Origin: Psychrobacillus sp044762745 | Lineage (GTDB): Bacteria > Bacillota > Bacilli > Bacillales_A > Planococcaceae | Assembly: GCF_044762745.1 (NCBI RefSeq) | Contig: NZ_JBIWEX010000015.1 | Coordinates: forward strand, 47,061 to 111,060 | DNA length: 64,000 nt | Reading direction: 5' to 3' | Part shown: in pieces, positions 1 to 10,400 of the stretch | How positions within the stretch are numbered: the first letter of the stretch is position 1 | Layout of the letters: every line of letters begins with the position of its first letter | Notes under the pieces: model-generated | The model's input: the letters and a program-made list of their open reading frames with translations, nothing else | The model's database searches: none | What the model was told of the DNA's origin: nothing | Made by a program: the position numbers and the translations under genes

Positions 1-376
1 GTTTCACATATGCATCCAACTCTGGTATTCTTCTAGCAGTAGAAAGAAGTACGCCGAACACTGCATCTGCTACAGTCTCATTCAAGATGCCTGGAGTATT
101 TGTTGCTATTATATTTCGTTTTGTTAATAAATCTAAATCCAAATTATCATATCCAACCGAAATATTGCTTACTACTTTCAGTTTGGGACTATTTTTCAAA
201 ATCTCCTCATCTATTTTTAAAGCAGAACCTAACAATGCTACCGCATCATTCAGATGAGAGATGAATTGCGGATATGTTGATTCATCTAATTTTTCAAAAT
301 AAACAACTTCACATGTTGTACGTAAATAATCTAAAACACGTTGATCTACTTTTCTATAAACGATTACTTTTTGCAT
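1..376 (-). CDS. D-isomer-specific 2-hydroxyacid dehydrogenase (partial, 5' part of gene)
   Basis: N-terminal ~125 codons of a cytosolic NAD(P)H-dependent 2-ketoacid/2-hydroxyacid oxidoreductase; the rest lies beyond the left edge. Seen: start MQKVIVYRKVDQRVLDYL, then the turn SVGYDNLDLDLL (about residues 75-86) and NTPGILNETVADAVFG, which are the conserved NTP and VAD elements of the family's substrate and NAD domain boundary. The start is ATG at 376 with an AGGAGG-like site just upstream (complement of cctcct at 388-393). The Rossmann glycine motif and catalytic Arg/Glu/His are not in the window, so substrate (glyoxylate, gluconate, phosphoglycerate) cannot be assigned. No partner gene is visible; the next gene starts more than 200 bp away. 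Confidence 0.85.
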   Translation of the reverse strand, partial: MQKVIVYRKVDQRVLDYLRTTCEVVYFEKLDESTYPQFISHLNDAVALLGSALKIDEEILKNSPKLKVVSNISVGYDNLDLDLLTKRNIIATNTPGILNETVADAVFGVLLSTARRIPELDAYVK

Positions 377-588
377 GATTAGCTTCCTCCTAATTAATTT
401 CCAGCATAACTATTAATACCTCTAATTGTATGGTAAACGAATAGCTCAATCAATCAATCAATATTCCGAAAATTATAACAACTATATTTTTATATTGAAT
501 AGATTATGACAACGTGTAAATTAGAATTAAACGAACCTTATGTTAAATATAAGTTACACTTCTTATTTTTTATCTGTACACCATTAAT

Positions 589-1845
589 TCAAAACGAAGT
601 GAAACAAATAGGACTGTGCACCGGCTTAAACCACTCGTCTAGCATTTTGATATTTACATTATTTATAACAACTGTCCCATAATTATATAACGTTTCTATA
701 GAAACACATCCCATCAACCAAGAACTTAGATCATGAATACCTATTTTAATATTTACATCTTCAGTGGGATTCGATAATTTTATAGCTTTCCAAAAATCAT
801 CATGATAAATGACTTCGTATAAGCCGTTTTGTGTTGGTAAGAAAGTGTCTTCTATTTCTAGTACTATCCTTGTATATTGATCCGGTTTTCTAAGTTGATG
901 GAAATTCATTTCGTGAATAAAATCAATAATATTTGTTATTCGATACATCAGTCCTGTTCCCGATGTTGCCACTTCATGATATGCACTTGGTATAAGATGA
1001 TTCGAATCATTCAATGGACTTTCAAGTGCATGCAAAAATGATTTATCATTTGTCCGAAAAATAATTCTATCCACTTGATCTTGCTGTGAATGTAACCAAG
1101 CTGCTAATTGTTTATAACCAGTCGGATTAGTCCAAATCCATTCGTGGACAATCATATGTTGATGTAAAAAGTGACTATCTTTTACTGGTTCTAAAGTAAA
1201 GGCTAATGCACCTAATAGCTGCCCGTTTTCTATAACACCAACATAATTCGTTATTGCATTTTTAATTCGTTGTCGTTCGGTCCATGTTCTTTTAATCATC
1301 CCATGATTTTTTTGTGTATAGTCGTTATATAAGGATACGATTGCTTCCTCATCTTTGGGAGACAAGAACTTAACCATTCCTTTTTCTCCATTTGTAACAA
1401 GAGCATTTGGTTTAATTTTAAATTCATATTTCATCGGTCCATAGCCATAACCCATCTTCCGATAAAAACCTGGGTTAAACGGGTACAGTGATACTAGGAC
1501 TACATTTTCCTGATTAGCATACTGATGGAAATGAGACAGAAGTTTGTTTGCAATTTTCTCTTTTTTATGTAGAAGATGGACTGCAACCATACCAATTCCA
1601 AAAACACGCTGAAATTTACCATTTACATTACATTCAAAATCATTCAAACGATACATACCTTGAAGTTCTTCTTCCTCATTAAAATAACCAAAATATTGAA
1701 TACCATTTTGTTCTTCTTGCTCTTTCGTTAAACGACCTACAAATTCCATTTTTTTCTCTGCTGTTTGGATGTTCATGCCTGGATACGCAAAGGCTGCAAT
1801 GTTTGCCGCTGCTTCTAAGTCTTGCTTTTGTAAAAGTCGAATCAA
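589..1845 (-). CDS. Eis-like GNAT N-acetyltransferase with SCP2-like C-terminal domain
   Basis: 418 residues, the usual length of the Eis (enhanced intracellular survival) family of acetyl-CoA-dependent amine acetyltransferases. Seen: an N-terminal GNAT fold (about 1-135, with VHLLHKKEKIANKLLSHFHQ as the acetyl-CoA-binding loop and helix and the segment YPFNPGFYRKMGYGYG), a second GNAT-like half (about 150-285) and a C-terminal sterol-carrier-like domain (about 300-418). The protein ends in Phe; in mycobacterial Eis the C-terminal carboxylate acts in catalysis, and that feature is kept. Cytosolic, no signal peptide. Known members acetylate aminoglycosides or other polyamines; the substrate here is unknown. 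Monocistronic by spacing. Confidence 0.85.
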   Translation of the reverse strand: MIRLLQKQDLEAAANIAAFAYPGMNIQTAEKKMEFVGRLTKEQEEQNGIQYFGYFNEEEELQGMYRLNDFECNVNGKFQRVFGIGMVAVHLLHKKEKIANKLLSHFHQYANQENVVLVSLYPFNPGFYRKMGYGYGPMKYEFKIKPNALVTNGEKGMVKFLSPKDEEAIVSLYNDYTQKNHGMIKRTWTERQRIKNAITNYVGVIENGQLLGALAFTLEPVKDSHFLHQHMIVHEWIWTNPTGYKQLAAWLHSQQDQVDRIIFRTNDKSFLHALESPLNDSNHLIPSAYHEVATSGTGLMYRITNIIDFIHEMNFHQLRKPDQYTRIVLEIEDTFLPTQNGLYEVIYHDDFWKAIKLSNPTEDVNIKIGIHDLSSWLMGCVSIETLYNYGTVVINNVNIKMLDEWFKPVHSPICFTSF

Positions 1846-1994
1846 GTTATTCTCCCCTTTCGAAATAATATGTAGAATTAATAGCCATTTTAATTATAGT
1901 ATATTCCTAATATTTAGATAACATATTTTCTATTGCTTACATGGTTGCAACTTAGTCAAAGTATGTTCTAATTTATACTTAGCGCAAAATAAAA

Positions 1995-2028
1995 AAGAGT
2001 TCTTCCTAACGGATTAGGAAAAACTCTT
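1995..2028. other. Hairpin just upstream of the C39-like gene
   Basis: AAGAGTTcTTCCTAA pairs with TTAGGaAAAACTCTT around a 4-nt loop, ending five bases before the ribosome binding site of the gene at 2048. There is no upstream plus-strand gene that would need a terminator. It is either a leader hairpin/attenuator for the downstream gene or a stray terminator; the poly-U tract is weak. Confidence 0.45.
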
Positions 2029-2047
2029 CTTTAAGGTGAGGTTACAT

Positions 2048-2566
2048 ATGAAAACTCAATTACCGATTCAAGGTCTATCTCAATATGACTCGTCTATCCA
2101 AACAGATTTTCAAACATCGGCATGTGGGCCTGTAACCGCATATGTTCTACTAAACTATTTAATGCCGGATACTTATTCGGATACTCCGAATTCTCTTTAC
2201 GACAAATTAGGCGTCACCCGCATTGGATTATTTACCCATCGATTTGTTCGTAATATGCGCATAGTACTCGGCTCGAATTGGCATATTGAAAAATGTTCCC
2301 TTCATACAGCTCTACGTGAACTTAAAAACGGTCGACCAGTTGCACTCAAATTCGATAAATACTTTTCGTTAAAGTGGAACAAGAAATCAACATTCGCTTA
2401 TCACTGGGTACCCCTTATCGGATATGAAATAGAAAACGATGAACTTGTTTTAATCATTCATGATAATGGGGCTCGAAATCGTGAAAGTAAAATTCGCAAA
2501 GTTTCGTATAGCCAAAATGCATCGATTTTAACTTTCATTCGAATTACACCGACATCTGCCATTTAG
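2048..2566 (+). CDS. C39-like cysteine peptidase family protein (cytosolic)
   Basis: 172 residues. Start ATG at 2048 is chosen over the in-frame GTG at 2036 because AAGGTGAGG (2033-2041) is correctly spaced for the ATG and would overlap the GTG. Seen: Cys26 in TSACGPVTAY (the typical Q...ACGPxx nucleophile context of papain-like C39 folds), a His in AYHWVPLIGYE and a following IIHDNG acidic/amide position, giving a plausible Cys-His-Asp set. No signal peptide, no ABC transporter and no bacteriocin precursor nearby, so a role in leader-peptide processing is not supported. Function unknown. It ends convergently with the exonuclease gene, overlapping by four bases. Confidence 0.65.
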   Translation: MKTQLPIQGLSQYDSSIQTDFQTSACGPVTAYVLLNYLMPDTYSDTPNSLYDKLGVTRIGLFTHRFVRNMRIVLGSNWHIEKCSLHTALRELKNGRPVALKFDKYFSLKWNKKSTFAYHWVPLIGYEIENDELVLIIHDNGARNRESKIRKVSYSQNASILTFIRITPTSAI

Positions 2567-3438
2567 TTTTGAAGCTGTCTTGCTAAAATTGTATAGCCGT
2601 GCTCATACAAATAATCGAATTTCGAAGACGAGATGTCTTGTACAAGTAGATGATCTAATTCTGCTTCGATTGGTACATCTCTTTTAATCGTTGCAAGTTC
2701 TTTCGATAATTTCAGCATTTCTAAGTCTGTTTCAATCTTAGTTCGTTGCCCAGCTTTCAATAAATGAAGCGATTCAATTACTGCCTCCACTGTTCCATAC
2801 GTTTGCACTAATTGTAATGCCGTTTTCGGCCCAATTCCTTTTACTCCAGCATACCCATCGCTAGTGTCTCCCATAAATGCTTTTACATCCGGGAATAACA
2901 ATGGTGAAATCCCATACTCTTCTATAAAACGTGCTTCATTGTACACATCATAAATCGTAAATCCTTTTTTTGTAAATGCGATTTCCGTTGATGGATGCAA
3001 TAATTGCAATAAATCTTTATCTCCACTTACAATAGTAAACTTTGCATCATCTTGCCATTTATGTGTAATAGAAGCGATTGTATCGTCTGCTTCCATCCCA
3101 ACTACTCCGAAGTTTGTCCATCCTAAATGCTCAGACAGTTCTTGTGCCATGTCAAATTGAGGAATTAGTTCTTCCGCAGGCTTCGGACGGTTTGCTTTGT
3201 ATCCATCGTAAATTTCATTTCGAAATGTGTGCGCCCCTTTATCCCAACATATCGCCATATGCGTAGGTTGCATTAAATTTTGTGCAGCTAATACATGACG
3301 AGCAAATCCTTGTACTGCATTCGTTGGAATCCCTTTATCGTTTTTAAAATAATTTCCTGACATTGCGGTTGCAAAAAACGAACGAAATAGTAGAGCCATT
3401 CCATCTATTACGAGTACATGTGGTTTATCTTGATTCAT
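2563..3438 (-). CDS. ypcP: 5'-3' exonuclease (YpcP/ExoIX-like, polymerase I exonuclease-domain homolog)
   Basis: 291 residues matching the stand-alone 5'-3' exonuclease/flap-nuclease family related to the N-terminal domain of Pol I; acts on DNA flaps and RNA primers in the cytosol. Seen: VIDGMALLFRSFFA at the N-terminus, GMEADDTIAS and SGDKDLLQL carrying the metal-binding acidic residues, GDTSDGYAGVKGIGPKTA (acidic site followed by the helix-three-turn-helix DNA-binding motif). The start MNQDKPH at 3438 is preferred over a Met three codons upstream because AAAGGA runs directly into that upstream ATG. In Bacillus this protein backs up Pol I in Okazaki fragment processing (family knowledge). 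Confidence 0.9.
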   Translation of the reverse strand: MNQDKPHVLVIDGMALLFRSFFATAMSGNYFKNDKGIPTNAVQGFARHVLAAQNLMQPTHMAICWDKGAHTFRNEIYDGYKANRPKPAEELIPQFDMAQELSEHLGWTNFGVVGMEADDTIASITHKWQDDAKFTIVSGDKDLLQLLHPSTEIAFTKKGFTIYDVYNEARFIEEYGISPLLFPDVKAFMGDTSDGYAGVKGIGPKTALQLVQTYGTVEAVIESLHLLKAGQRTKIETDLEMLKLSKELATIKRDVPIEAELDHLLVQDISSSKFDYLYEHGYTILARQLQN

Positions 3439-3541
3439 ATTCAACATCCTTTTTCATTGATTAAACACTAGTATAACATGTGTGTTGAATCAATAGAGTA
3501 TGGGTATATAACTAGAAATATATACAAAGGAGGATTAGTGA

Positions 3542-4756
3542 ATGGACATACATAATGGCACGCTTTATTGGCCAACTACAACCACCCCTTTTAAACCTCA
3601 AAGTACGAAAGAAAGGCTAGATCTATATGATGTAGTAATCGTTGGTGCTGGCATGTCTGGTTCTTTAACAGCGCTTGCTTTAGTTGAAGCGGGATTGTCT
3701 GTCGCCATACTAGATAAACGAGATATGGGCTCTGGTAGCACAAGTGCAAATACGGGTTTACTACAGTATTCAAACGATATTATGCTGTATGAATTAATTG
3801 ACCAAATTGGTGAAAAAGAGGCTGTCCGCTTTTATAAGCTTTGTTACGACGCGGTGGATGGCATTGAAAAAATAGTAAAACGACTGCAGATAGATGCTGA
3901 GTTTATTCATAGACCTAGCATTTGTTATGCAAGCAACGAAAAAGATGTCGATAAGATAAAAACAGAATACGCTACTTTGAAAAGGTATGGGTTTCCATGT
4001 GACTATTTCGAACAAGATGAAATAGAAAAGAAGTTTCCATTTTCCAAGTTAGGTGCTTTAGTTACCTTTAATGATGCAGAAATAAATCCTTTAAAATTTG
4101 TACAAGGACTTTTAAAGGAAATCGAAAGCCTTGGAGTACATCTATTTCCGTATGTGGACGTACAAGATGTAGTGACAGAAAATGATAATCTGGAGATTCG
4201 TACATCCGGGCAATCATTTTATGCCCAACATATTATTTATACGACTGGCTATGAAACGACACCTGTTGGTAAAAGGATTGGAGCAGATATTAACCGCTCG
4301 TATGTATTTGTTAGTAATCCAATAAAAGATTTATCTGATTGGTATAAGAAGGCCCTTATTTGGGAAACAAAACGGCCTTATCTATATATTCGAACAACCG
4401 CAGATGGTAGGATAATCGTAGGTGGATTAGATGAGGACAAACCAGAAGCCCCTTTTTCAGACGAATTAATTTTGAAACGCGCAAACAACTTATTAAAACA
4501 AACGAAAAAACTATTTCCGAATTATGACTTGAACATTGACTATGCCTATGCAGCGAGTTTTGGAGAGTCCATCGATAATCTACCATTTATCGGAGAACAC
4601 CCAACTAAAAACAATCAGTATTATTTGTTAGGGTATGGGGGAAATGGAACGGTATATAGTATGTTAGGGTCAATAATATTAAGAGATTTGATCACTGGCA
4701 ATAGAAATGAAGATGCGGAGATCGTTCAACTACATCGGAAATATGGAGTGACATAA
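3542..4756 (+). CDS. FAD-dependent oxidoreductase of the DAO (D-amino acid oxidase/glycine oxidase) family
   Basis: 404 residues preceded by a strong AAAGGAGG seven bases before ATG. Seen: the ADP-binding Rossmann signature VVIVGAGMSGSLTA (about residues 31-44) with the acidic strand end AILDKRD, GSGSTSANTGLLQYS (FAD-contacting loop typical of DAO proteins), and near the C-terminus YLLGYGGNGTVYSMLGS, the second flavin contact. Cytosolic. Such enzymes oxidise amines or imino/hydroxy acids with O2 or electron carriers; substrate is unknown. Stands alone and ends in its own terminator. Confidence 0.85.
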   Translation: MDIHNGTLYWPTTTTPFKPQSTKERLDLYDVVIVGAGMSGSLTALALVEAGLSVAILDKRDMGSGSTSANTGLLQYSNDIMLYELIDQIGEKEAVRFYKLCYDAVDGIEKIVKRLQIDAEFIHRPSICYASNEKDVDKIKTEYATLKRYGFPCDYFEQDEIEKKFPFSKLGALVTFNDAEINPLKFVQGLLKEIESLGVHLFPYVDVQDVVTENDNLEIRTSGQSFYAQHIIYTTGYETTPVGKRIGADINRSYVFVSNPIKDLSDWYKKALIWETKRPYLYIRTTADGRIIVGGLDEDKPEAPFSDELILKRANNLLKQTKKLFPNYDLNIDYAYAASFGESIDNLPFIGEHPTKNNQYYLLGYGGNGTVYSMLGSIILRDLITGNRNEDAEIVQLHRKYGVT

Positions 4757-4760
4757 AAAT

Positions 4761-4793
4761 ACGAAGGGATCTAATTCTCCCTTCGTGTTTTTT
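4761..4793 (+). terminator. Rho-independent terminator of the FAD oxidoreductase gene
   Basis: ACGAAGGGAg/TCTCCCTTCGT stem with a short loop followed by GTTTTTTC, six bases after the stop codon at 4756. Confidence 0.9.
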
Positions 4794-4822
4794 CATGATT
4801 TTCATACTTCTGTGACATTTTT

Positions 4823-5425
4823 CTATTTTCTTCCTCTTCCAATTCCTTTCATACTAACCTTTTCTTTTGCCCATAAAAAATTTCTATACGTTTTAGCTCT
4901 TACCGTATTTGTAGAAAAGATAGTGTTTCTTGTGTAACTATACGAATCATCATAAGAAGTTACGATTCGTATAGATTGTTCCTTCAAATTTCTTGCTTGC
5001 AAATAGTTGGATAATTTAACAGGAGTACCCCCACTCTCTACTAACCCATGTAAATAAAATACTGCACTTTTCTTTTGTTTAATAATTGCATCAAAAATAA
5101 ACATAATGACTCGATCCAGATCTCTTTTTCGAGCAATTATATCCATATAATGTGCATTATCAAGAGCTATAAACTTCCCTATATAGCCAAACCAAGTTTT
5201 TTTCAATTGAATGGGGAAAAATGCAATAATACGTTTATGCTCTCTTACTGCATATATTTCCACTTTTTCATTTTCACCTACAAAACGCCACCAATTATAA
5301 ACAAAATCATACTCTAAAGATGGGTTCGTATTTTGATTTTCTGCTGAAATAGCCGACCACTCTTTCTCATACGCTCCCAAATGTTTATACGTGTTAATTA
5401 CAATGAGCTCCAAATAATCCTCCAT
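4823..5425 (-). CDS. GNAT-fold (CelD/BcsL-like) protein, probably truncated
   Basis: 200 residues. Seen: an N-terminal half resembling the Acetyltransf_6/CelD-type GNAT proteins, with the characteristic sequence FVYNWWRFVGE, REHKRIIAFFPIQL and KFIALDNAHYMDII. Family members are usually about 350-400 residues with a second GNAT domain; here the frame stops after an Arg/Lys/Gly-rich end (MKGIGRGRK), so the second domain is missing. I infer a 3' truncation or decay. No neighbouring polysaccharide genes suggest a pathway. Ribosome binding site is weak (complement of cctcc overlaps the start region at 5420-5424). Confidence 0.5.
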   Translation of the reverse strand: MEDYLELIVINTYKHLGAYEKEWSAISAENQNTNPSLEYDFVYNWWRFVGENEKVEIYAVREHKRIIAFFPIQLKKTWFGYIGKFIALDNAHYMDIIARKRDLDRVIMFIFDAIIKQKKSAVFYLHGLVESGGTPVKLSNYLQARNLKEQSIRIVTSYDDSYSYTRNTIFSTNTVRAKTYRNFLWAKEKVSMKGIGRGRK

Positions 5426-5520
5426 TCAAAAGATGATCTAGCCTTTTACTTAATCCTATTGAATTTAGTATATTCACCCTTTCTATTAAAAATGAACTAA
5501 GGAGTAATTTCCATCCAAAT

Positions 5521-5558
5521 AAAAAGTCCAATCCCCGATTAAGAGAAAATTGGACTTT
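5521..5558 (-). terminator. Terminator downstream of glutaminase
   Basis: On the minus strand AAAGTCCAAT pairs with ATTGGACTTT and is followed by a T run; it sits 60 bases past the stop codon of the glutaminase gene at 5619. Confidence 0.85.
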
Positions 5559-5618
5559 GCTTCACCACAAAAAGATATTTTTGTATAAATATGATTTAAT
5601 TCCTTTCACATATATCTA

Positions 5619-6620
5619 TTAGAAAATACTCAAATCCCAAGTTTTAGCAATTTTCTCTAATAAAAATACACCTGCTACACTGCTGCCATACTCGTCAATT
5701 GCCGGTCCATAAATACCTATTCCACAGCCATCTAATAATGGAGAGTCTTTCTGTCTAACACGTGGAGGTACAGCAGCCATAACACCTCCAGAAACCCCAG
5801 TCTTAGATGGTATTCCAATAAAAGCAGCAAATCGACCAGAATTATTATAGACCCCACAAGTCAGCATGAGGCTTTTGGCTAACCTAGCAACTTCTTTAGG
5901 AAGAATTGGTTCTTTACGAATAGGATGATACCCGTCATGCGCTAATATTAACCCGATTAAAGCAATGTCTTCTGTCGTTACTTCGATCGAGCATTGTTTC
6001 AAATATACTTCTAATGCTTCCTCTACCTCTATTTCTAAATAGCCTGTTTCTTTTAAATAATAGGCAAGTGCTCTATTTCGATTTGCTGTTACCCATTCGG
6101 AGCGGAACACCTCTTCATTATATGTAAAAGATTTTCCTACCATTTTCTCCATTAACGTTAGGACGGATTCTAACTTTGCTTTCGGATTGCCCCCTGGAAG
6201 AATGGAAGAAATCGTAATGGCCCCCGCATTAATCATCGGATTGAGCGGTTTTCCTAGCTTATGCATTTCTAAACGAATAATCGAGTCAAACGGATCACCA
6301 GTTGGTTCTAAATCGACTCGTTCTAATACATAAGGAATGCCATGATGCATACATGCTGCTATAAAACTAATGACTTTCGATACGCTTTGTAGCGTAAAAG
6401 GAACTTCCCAATCACCGGAGTTTAAAATAATTCCATTCGGTTCGATGATCGTGATGCCTAAATGCAACGAGTTGGCATTTTCCAATGCTGGAATGTAAGA
6501 GGCATTTTTCCCCTGTGAAGTGAAGGTGCGATAATATGTTACCCACTCATCCACTAATTTCTTATTTTTACTATTCCTTTGAGCAATTGTATCTTTACTA
6601 CTTTGTTCTATCGCTTCCAT
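5619..6620 (-). CDS. glsA: Glutaminase A
   Basis: 333 residues of the serine-dependent, beta-lactamase-fold glutaminase family (L-glutamine to L-glutamate plus ammonia; cytosolic). Seen: the S-x-x-K catalytic motif in LQSVSKVISF, MINAGAIT, the PSKTGVSGGVMA segment and GCGIGIYGPAIDEYGSSVAG near the C-terminus, all family hallmarks. Family members are about 305-310 residues, so the first ~20 residues (MEAIEQSSKDT) are an unusual extension; a GGGGG tract touches the annotated ATG with no spacer, so the true start may be further in. Monocistronic, with a terminator downstream. Confidence 0.93.
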   Translation of the reverse strand: MEAIEQSSKDTIAQRNSKNKKLVDEWVTYYRTFTSQGKNASYIPALENANSLHLGITIIEPNGIILNSGDWEVPFTLQSVSKVISFIAACMHHGIPYVLERVDLEPTGDPFDSIIRLEMHKLGKPLNPMINAGAITISSILPGGNPKAKLESVLTLMEKMVGKSFTYNEEVFRSEWVTANRNRALAYYLKETGYLEIEVEEALEVYLKQCSIEVTTEDIALIGLILAHDGYHPIRKEPILPKEVARLAKSLMLTCGVYNNSGRFAAFIGIPSKTGVSGGVMAAVPPRVRQKDSPLLDGCGIGIYGPAIDEYGSSVAGVFLLEKIAKTWDLSIF

Positions 6621-6660
6621 CCCCCATTCTATAACTGCTCTTATATCGTAGATAATAGTA

Positions 6661-6701
6661 AAAAAGCTACGGTACCGCTAATTACGGTAGTTGTAGCTTT
6701 T
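6661..6701 (-). terminator. Terminator between trmO and glsA
   Basis: AAAAGCTACaacTACCG / CGGTAcCGTAGCTTTTTT read on the minus strand, 30 bases after the trmO stop. Confidence 0.85.
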
Positions 6702-6730
6702 ACTTCATTTATTATATTTAAACCAATAGA

Positions 6731-7195
6731 CTACTCCCAATAATTAGCCATCAAAGATGTTGCCCATTGCGGTTGTTTTATTTCCCCTTTTGGCAAAAAT
6801 TCGTTCATTACGGGCTTTATATCTATTACAGGAGTACCATCTATTGCATCTAATCCCCTCACAATGAGAGTATTACCCTCTCGCTTAATCAGTTCAACAA
6901 CTGTTAGGCCTATTTTATTTGGTCGATTTTTCCCTCTTTGTGCAAAAATGCCGACTTTCGGATACTCATGATTATTTCTTGGATACCTTGCTGAATATTG
7001 AATCTTATCACTTGAAACAAGGTGGAATAGAAAAAGAATTTCCAAATGGCTGAAAGATTCGATGCCATCTAAACTAGATGTATCCCATTCATTCAGTAAT
7101 TTTATTTCGGAAATGACATTACCCCAATAATCATCTTCTGGAGTTTTACGTTCATTTTGTACTACCCCAATAGAACTGATAGTATACTTATTCAC
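6731..7195 (-). CDS. trmO: tRNA (N6-threonylcarbamoyladenosine(37)-N6)-methyltransferase TrmO family
   Basis: 154 residues of the UPF0066/TsaA fold that binds S-adenosylmethionine and N6-methylates t6A37 in threonine tRNAs. Seen: start of fold YTISSIGVVQNERKTP, SHLEILFLFH, ARYPRNNHEYPKVGIFAQRG (substrate/SAM loop with conserved RxPxxxP-G-F-A-R pattern, here slightly diverged), NKIGLTVVELI and DAIDGTPVIDIKP. The start is GTG at 7195 because AAAGGAGTGG lies five bases upstream; an upstream in-frame ATG at 7258 would place this site inside the gene. Bacillus members lack the larger E. coli C-terminal domain, as here. Confidence 0.88.
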   Translation of the reverse strand: MNKYTISSIGVVQNERKTPEDDYWGNVISEIKLLNEWDTSSLDGIESFSHLEILFLFHLVSSDKIQYSARYPRNNHEYPKVGIFAQRGKNRPNKIGLTVVELIKREGNTLIVRGLDAIDGTPVIDIKPVMNEFLPKGEIKQPQWATSLMANYWE

Positions 7196-7474
7196 ATTTC
7201 CCACTCCTTTATAGGAAAATAATAACATACAAATCAAAAATGAAAATGACGTATTCATTATAAAGAGTAATAAGTAATTCTAATTGAAAGCAAACGCTTC
7301 TACCTATCATTTGAACACCTTAGTTCTTCTACGTCTTAGGTCGTAGTTAAAGTTAATTCTAAGGATCAATGTGGAACATTTTTCTATTTTCTACAATGAA
7401 GTAGAAACTGAAACGATAGAAAGGAGTCTGCATTTTATTCGTTTAAATTTGTCATTTTAGGAGGATTTATTTCT

Positions 7475-10400
7475 ATGTCAACATTCACGAAATGGGCTTT
7501 TAGTAACAAAGCCGCCATTACATTATTAACTGTTTTAATATTAGTGATTGGCGTTGTTAGTTATTTTAGATTACCGATGGAATTTTTACCAGCTGCTGAT
7601 AATCCGCAAGTTACGATTATCACAATGGGTCAAGGAACTGACTCCAAAACAATGGAATCGGATGTCACCACCCCGATTGAAAGAGCAGTTACTGGACTGA
7701 ATGGAAAAACATCCGTCTTTTCACGTACTGGTGACGGGTATTCGAAAGTAGATCTAGTTTACGAGTCTGGCTATGATATGAAACAAGCAAAAATGGATGT
7801 ACAAGATGCTTTAAGTAATGTGAATTTACCGCACAATATATCCAAGCCAATCATTTCACAACTTAATACATCGATGATTCCAATTGTTAATATTGCAGTC
7901 ACCTTTAATGATGGACTGACTACAGAAAATATGGATTTTGCACGTGATGAACTTCAAACTAGATATCAAGATATAAAAGGTGTTTCAAGCGTTGAGATCT
8001 ACGGACTAACAGATTCTGTAATTTCAGTTAAGATTGATGATGAAAAGATGGCTGAAAATCAAGTCTCCCTCCAAGCAGTTATGGGGATTCTAAATGGTCA
8101 AAATACTGCTGTAGCTGTTGGCGAGAAAAATATTGATGGAAAAACAAGTAATATTAAAGTGATCGGCGATTTAACAAGCATTGAAAAGTTAAAAGGACTG
8201 ACTGTTGCACCTGATGTAACGCTTGGGGATATTGCCACAATTGAGGAAACAAAAGATACGAATTTCGTCAGCCATTTCAATGGTAAGGATAGTTTAGATA
8301 TAAGCATTACAAAAGATAGTCAATCGAATGCAGTAACTATCAGTAAAGAAGTTGCAAAAGTTACAAAAGAAATTAATGAAAAGTTTAAACAACAGGAATC
8401 TACTCTCTACATTTCCTCTGCTGATTTAGTTGAAAATTCCGTTCATACGATGATAAAAGAAGTGCTTCTCGGTGCTCTATTTGCAACGATTGTAATTATG
8501 CTATTTTTACGTAATATCCGTTCAACCTTTATTACAATTGTATCTATTCCATTATCCCTGTGCTTCACCCTATTCCTCCTATCCATGTCTGGTGTGACAT
8601 TGAACATTTTAACGCTTGGGGGAGTTGCAGTTGCAGTTGGACGTTTAGTAGACGACAGTATAGTTGTTATAGAAAATATTTTCCGTAAAATGCAAACGGA
8701 GAAATTCTCTGTGAAGATGGTTATTGATGCTACGAAGCAAGTTGGAGTTGCTATTACTGCTTCTACATTAACAACAGTTGCTGTTTTCTTACCTATGAGC
8801 TTATTGAATGGAGGACTTCAGGAATTCCTGCTACCATTCGCATTAACTGTTACCTATTCGTTGCTTGCTTCTTTAATCGTAGCATTGACTGTTGTTCCAT
8901 TAATGAGTGCAGGATTATTAAAGAATGCAAAGATTCCAGAACATAAAGCCGCTGTTCGTTTTCCAAAAGTAGTGACATGGTCTTTGAACCATAAATGGAT
9001 TGTCTTTACAATTTCTATACTGCTGTTTGTTGGTTCCATCGGGGCTTACTTAGTGATTCCGAAAGGTGCAGTTGACAACTCTTCAGCAGATTATGTGGTA
9101 GCTACACTAAGCTACCCGAATGATACACCTATTGATGAAGTGAAGAAAAATACGTTTGATCTTGAAACCTCTATTTTAGAGATGGATGAAGTACAATATG
9201 TCTTTGCACAAGTAGGTTCTCCAGCAGAAGCAGCACAATATGGCTGGGTTGGATCCCCGACAGAAGCATCTTTCAGTATTTTATTGGAAGATAAAAAGGA
9301 TACCGATATTGTTGTAAAAGAAATGGAAAAGAAAAAAGATCAATACGCTGATGCCAAATTTGAAGTAAATACAGCGTCCTTTATGATGGGCGGAGGAAGC
9401 ACGAATATCACAATTGATGTTGTTGGCGAAAATATAACTGACCTTGAAAAAGTTGCAACAACAATAAAAGAAAAAGTACAGAATATTGATGGCGTTGAAG
9501 AAGTTACCACAAACCAAGATGAAAAGAAAACAGTATACTCCCTAGTTGTAAATCCGACGAAAGGAAATACTGAACAAGTTGCACAACAGTTAGGGGTCAT
9601 GTTAAATAAAACGCCGATTGGTACGATTAATTTAGATGACAAGCAAAAACCTGTGTTTTTAGAGCCTATTCTTGATGCAAAAAAACCGGAAGACTTAGAA
9701 AACATCCAAGTCATGACCGGAGTCGGCCTAGTACCTGTATCTGATATCGCTACATTACAAAAAGATGAACGCTCAACAAGCCAGTTCCATAAAGACGGAG
9801 ATGCTTACCTTCGCGTGACAGCATCCGTTGATCCAACCAAATTATCAGAGGTATCCAGTGCGGTAAGTGTAGAGATATTCGGTGATAACGAGAACAAAAG
9901 AGGTATAGACATTCCAGAAAATATAGAGGTCCTAATTGGCGGTGCTAGTAGTCAGCAGTCCGAAGACTTTACAGATTTATTCCTAACCATGCTTGTTTCC
10001 ATAGGTATTGTATTTTTAATAATGGTTATAACATTTAAGTCTATAAAAGCACCAATTGCCATTCTTTGCTCACTTCCACTTGCTGCAATCGGAGCAATTT
10101 TAGGAATTCTCATTAGCCGGATTCCAGTAGATATCACGGCACTATTAGGAGCATTAATGCTAATAGGTATCGTAGTAACAAATGCGATTGTGCTTTTAGA
10201 CCGTGTAAAACAAAATGAGCAAAAAATGATCATTCGTGATGCACTTGTCGAAGCAACAGCAACAAGAATGAGACCAATCTTTATGACTGCGATTGCAACA
10301 ATCTGTGCGATGCTTCCATTATTAATGAAGCAAGCCGAAACAGGCAGCTTAGTATCTCAAAGCCTAGCAATTGTTGTTATTGGGGGATTAGCGATGGCTA

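Noticed and set aside
7331..7349. CTACG palindrome before the RND gene as a riboswitch
   Set aside because: Too small, no conserved riboswitch blocks; at best an operator.
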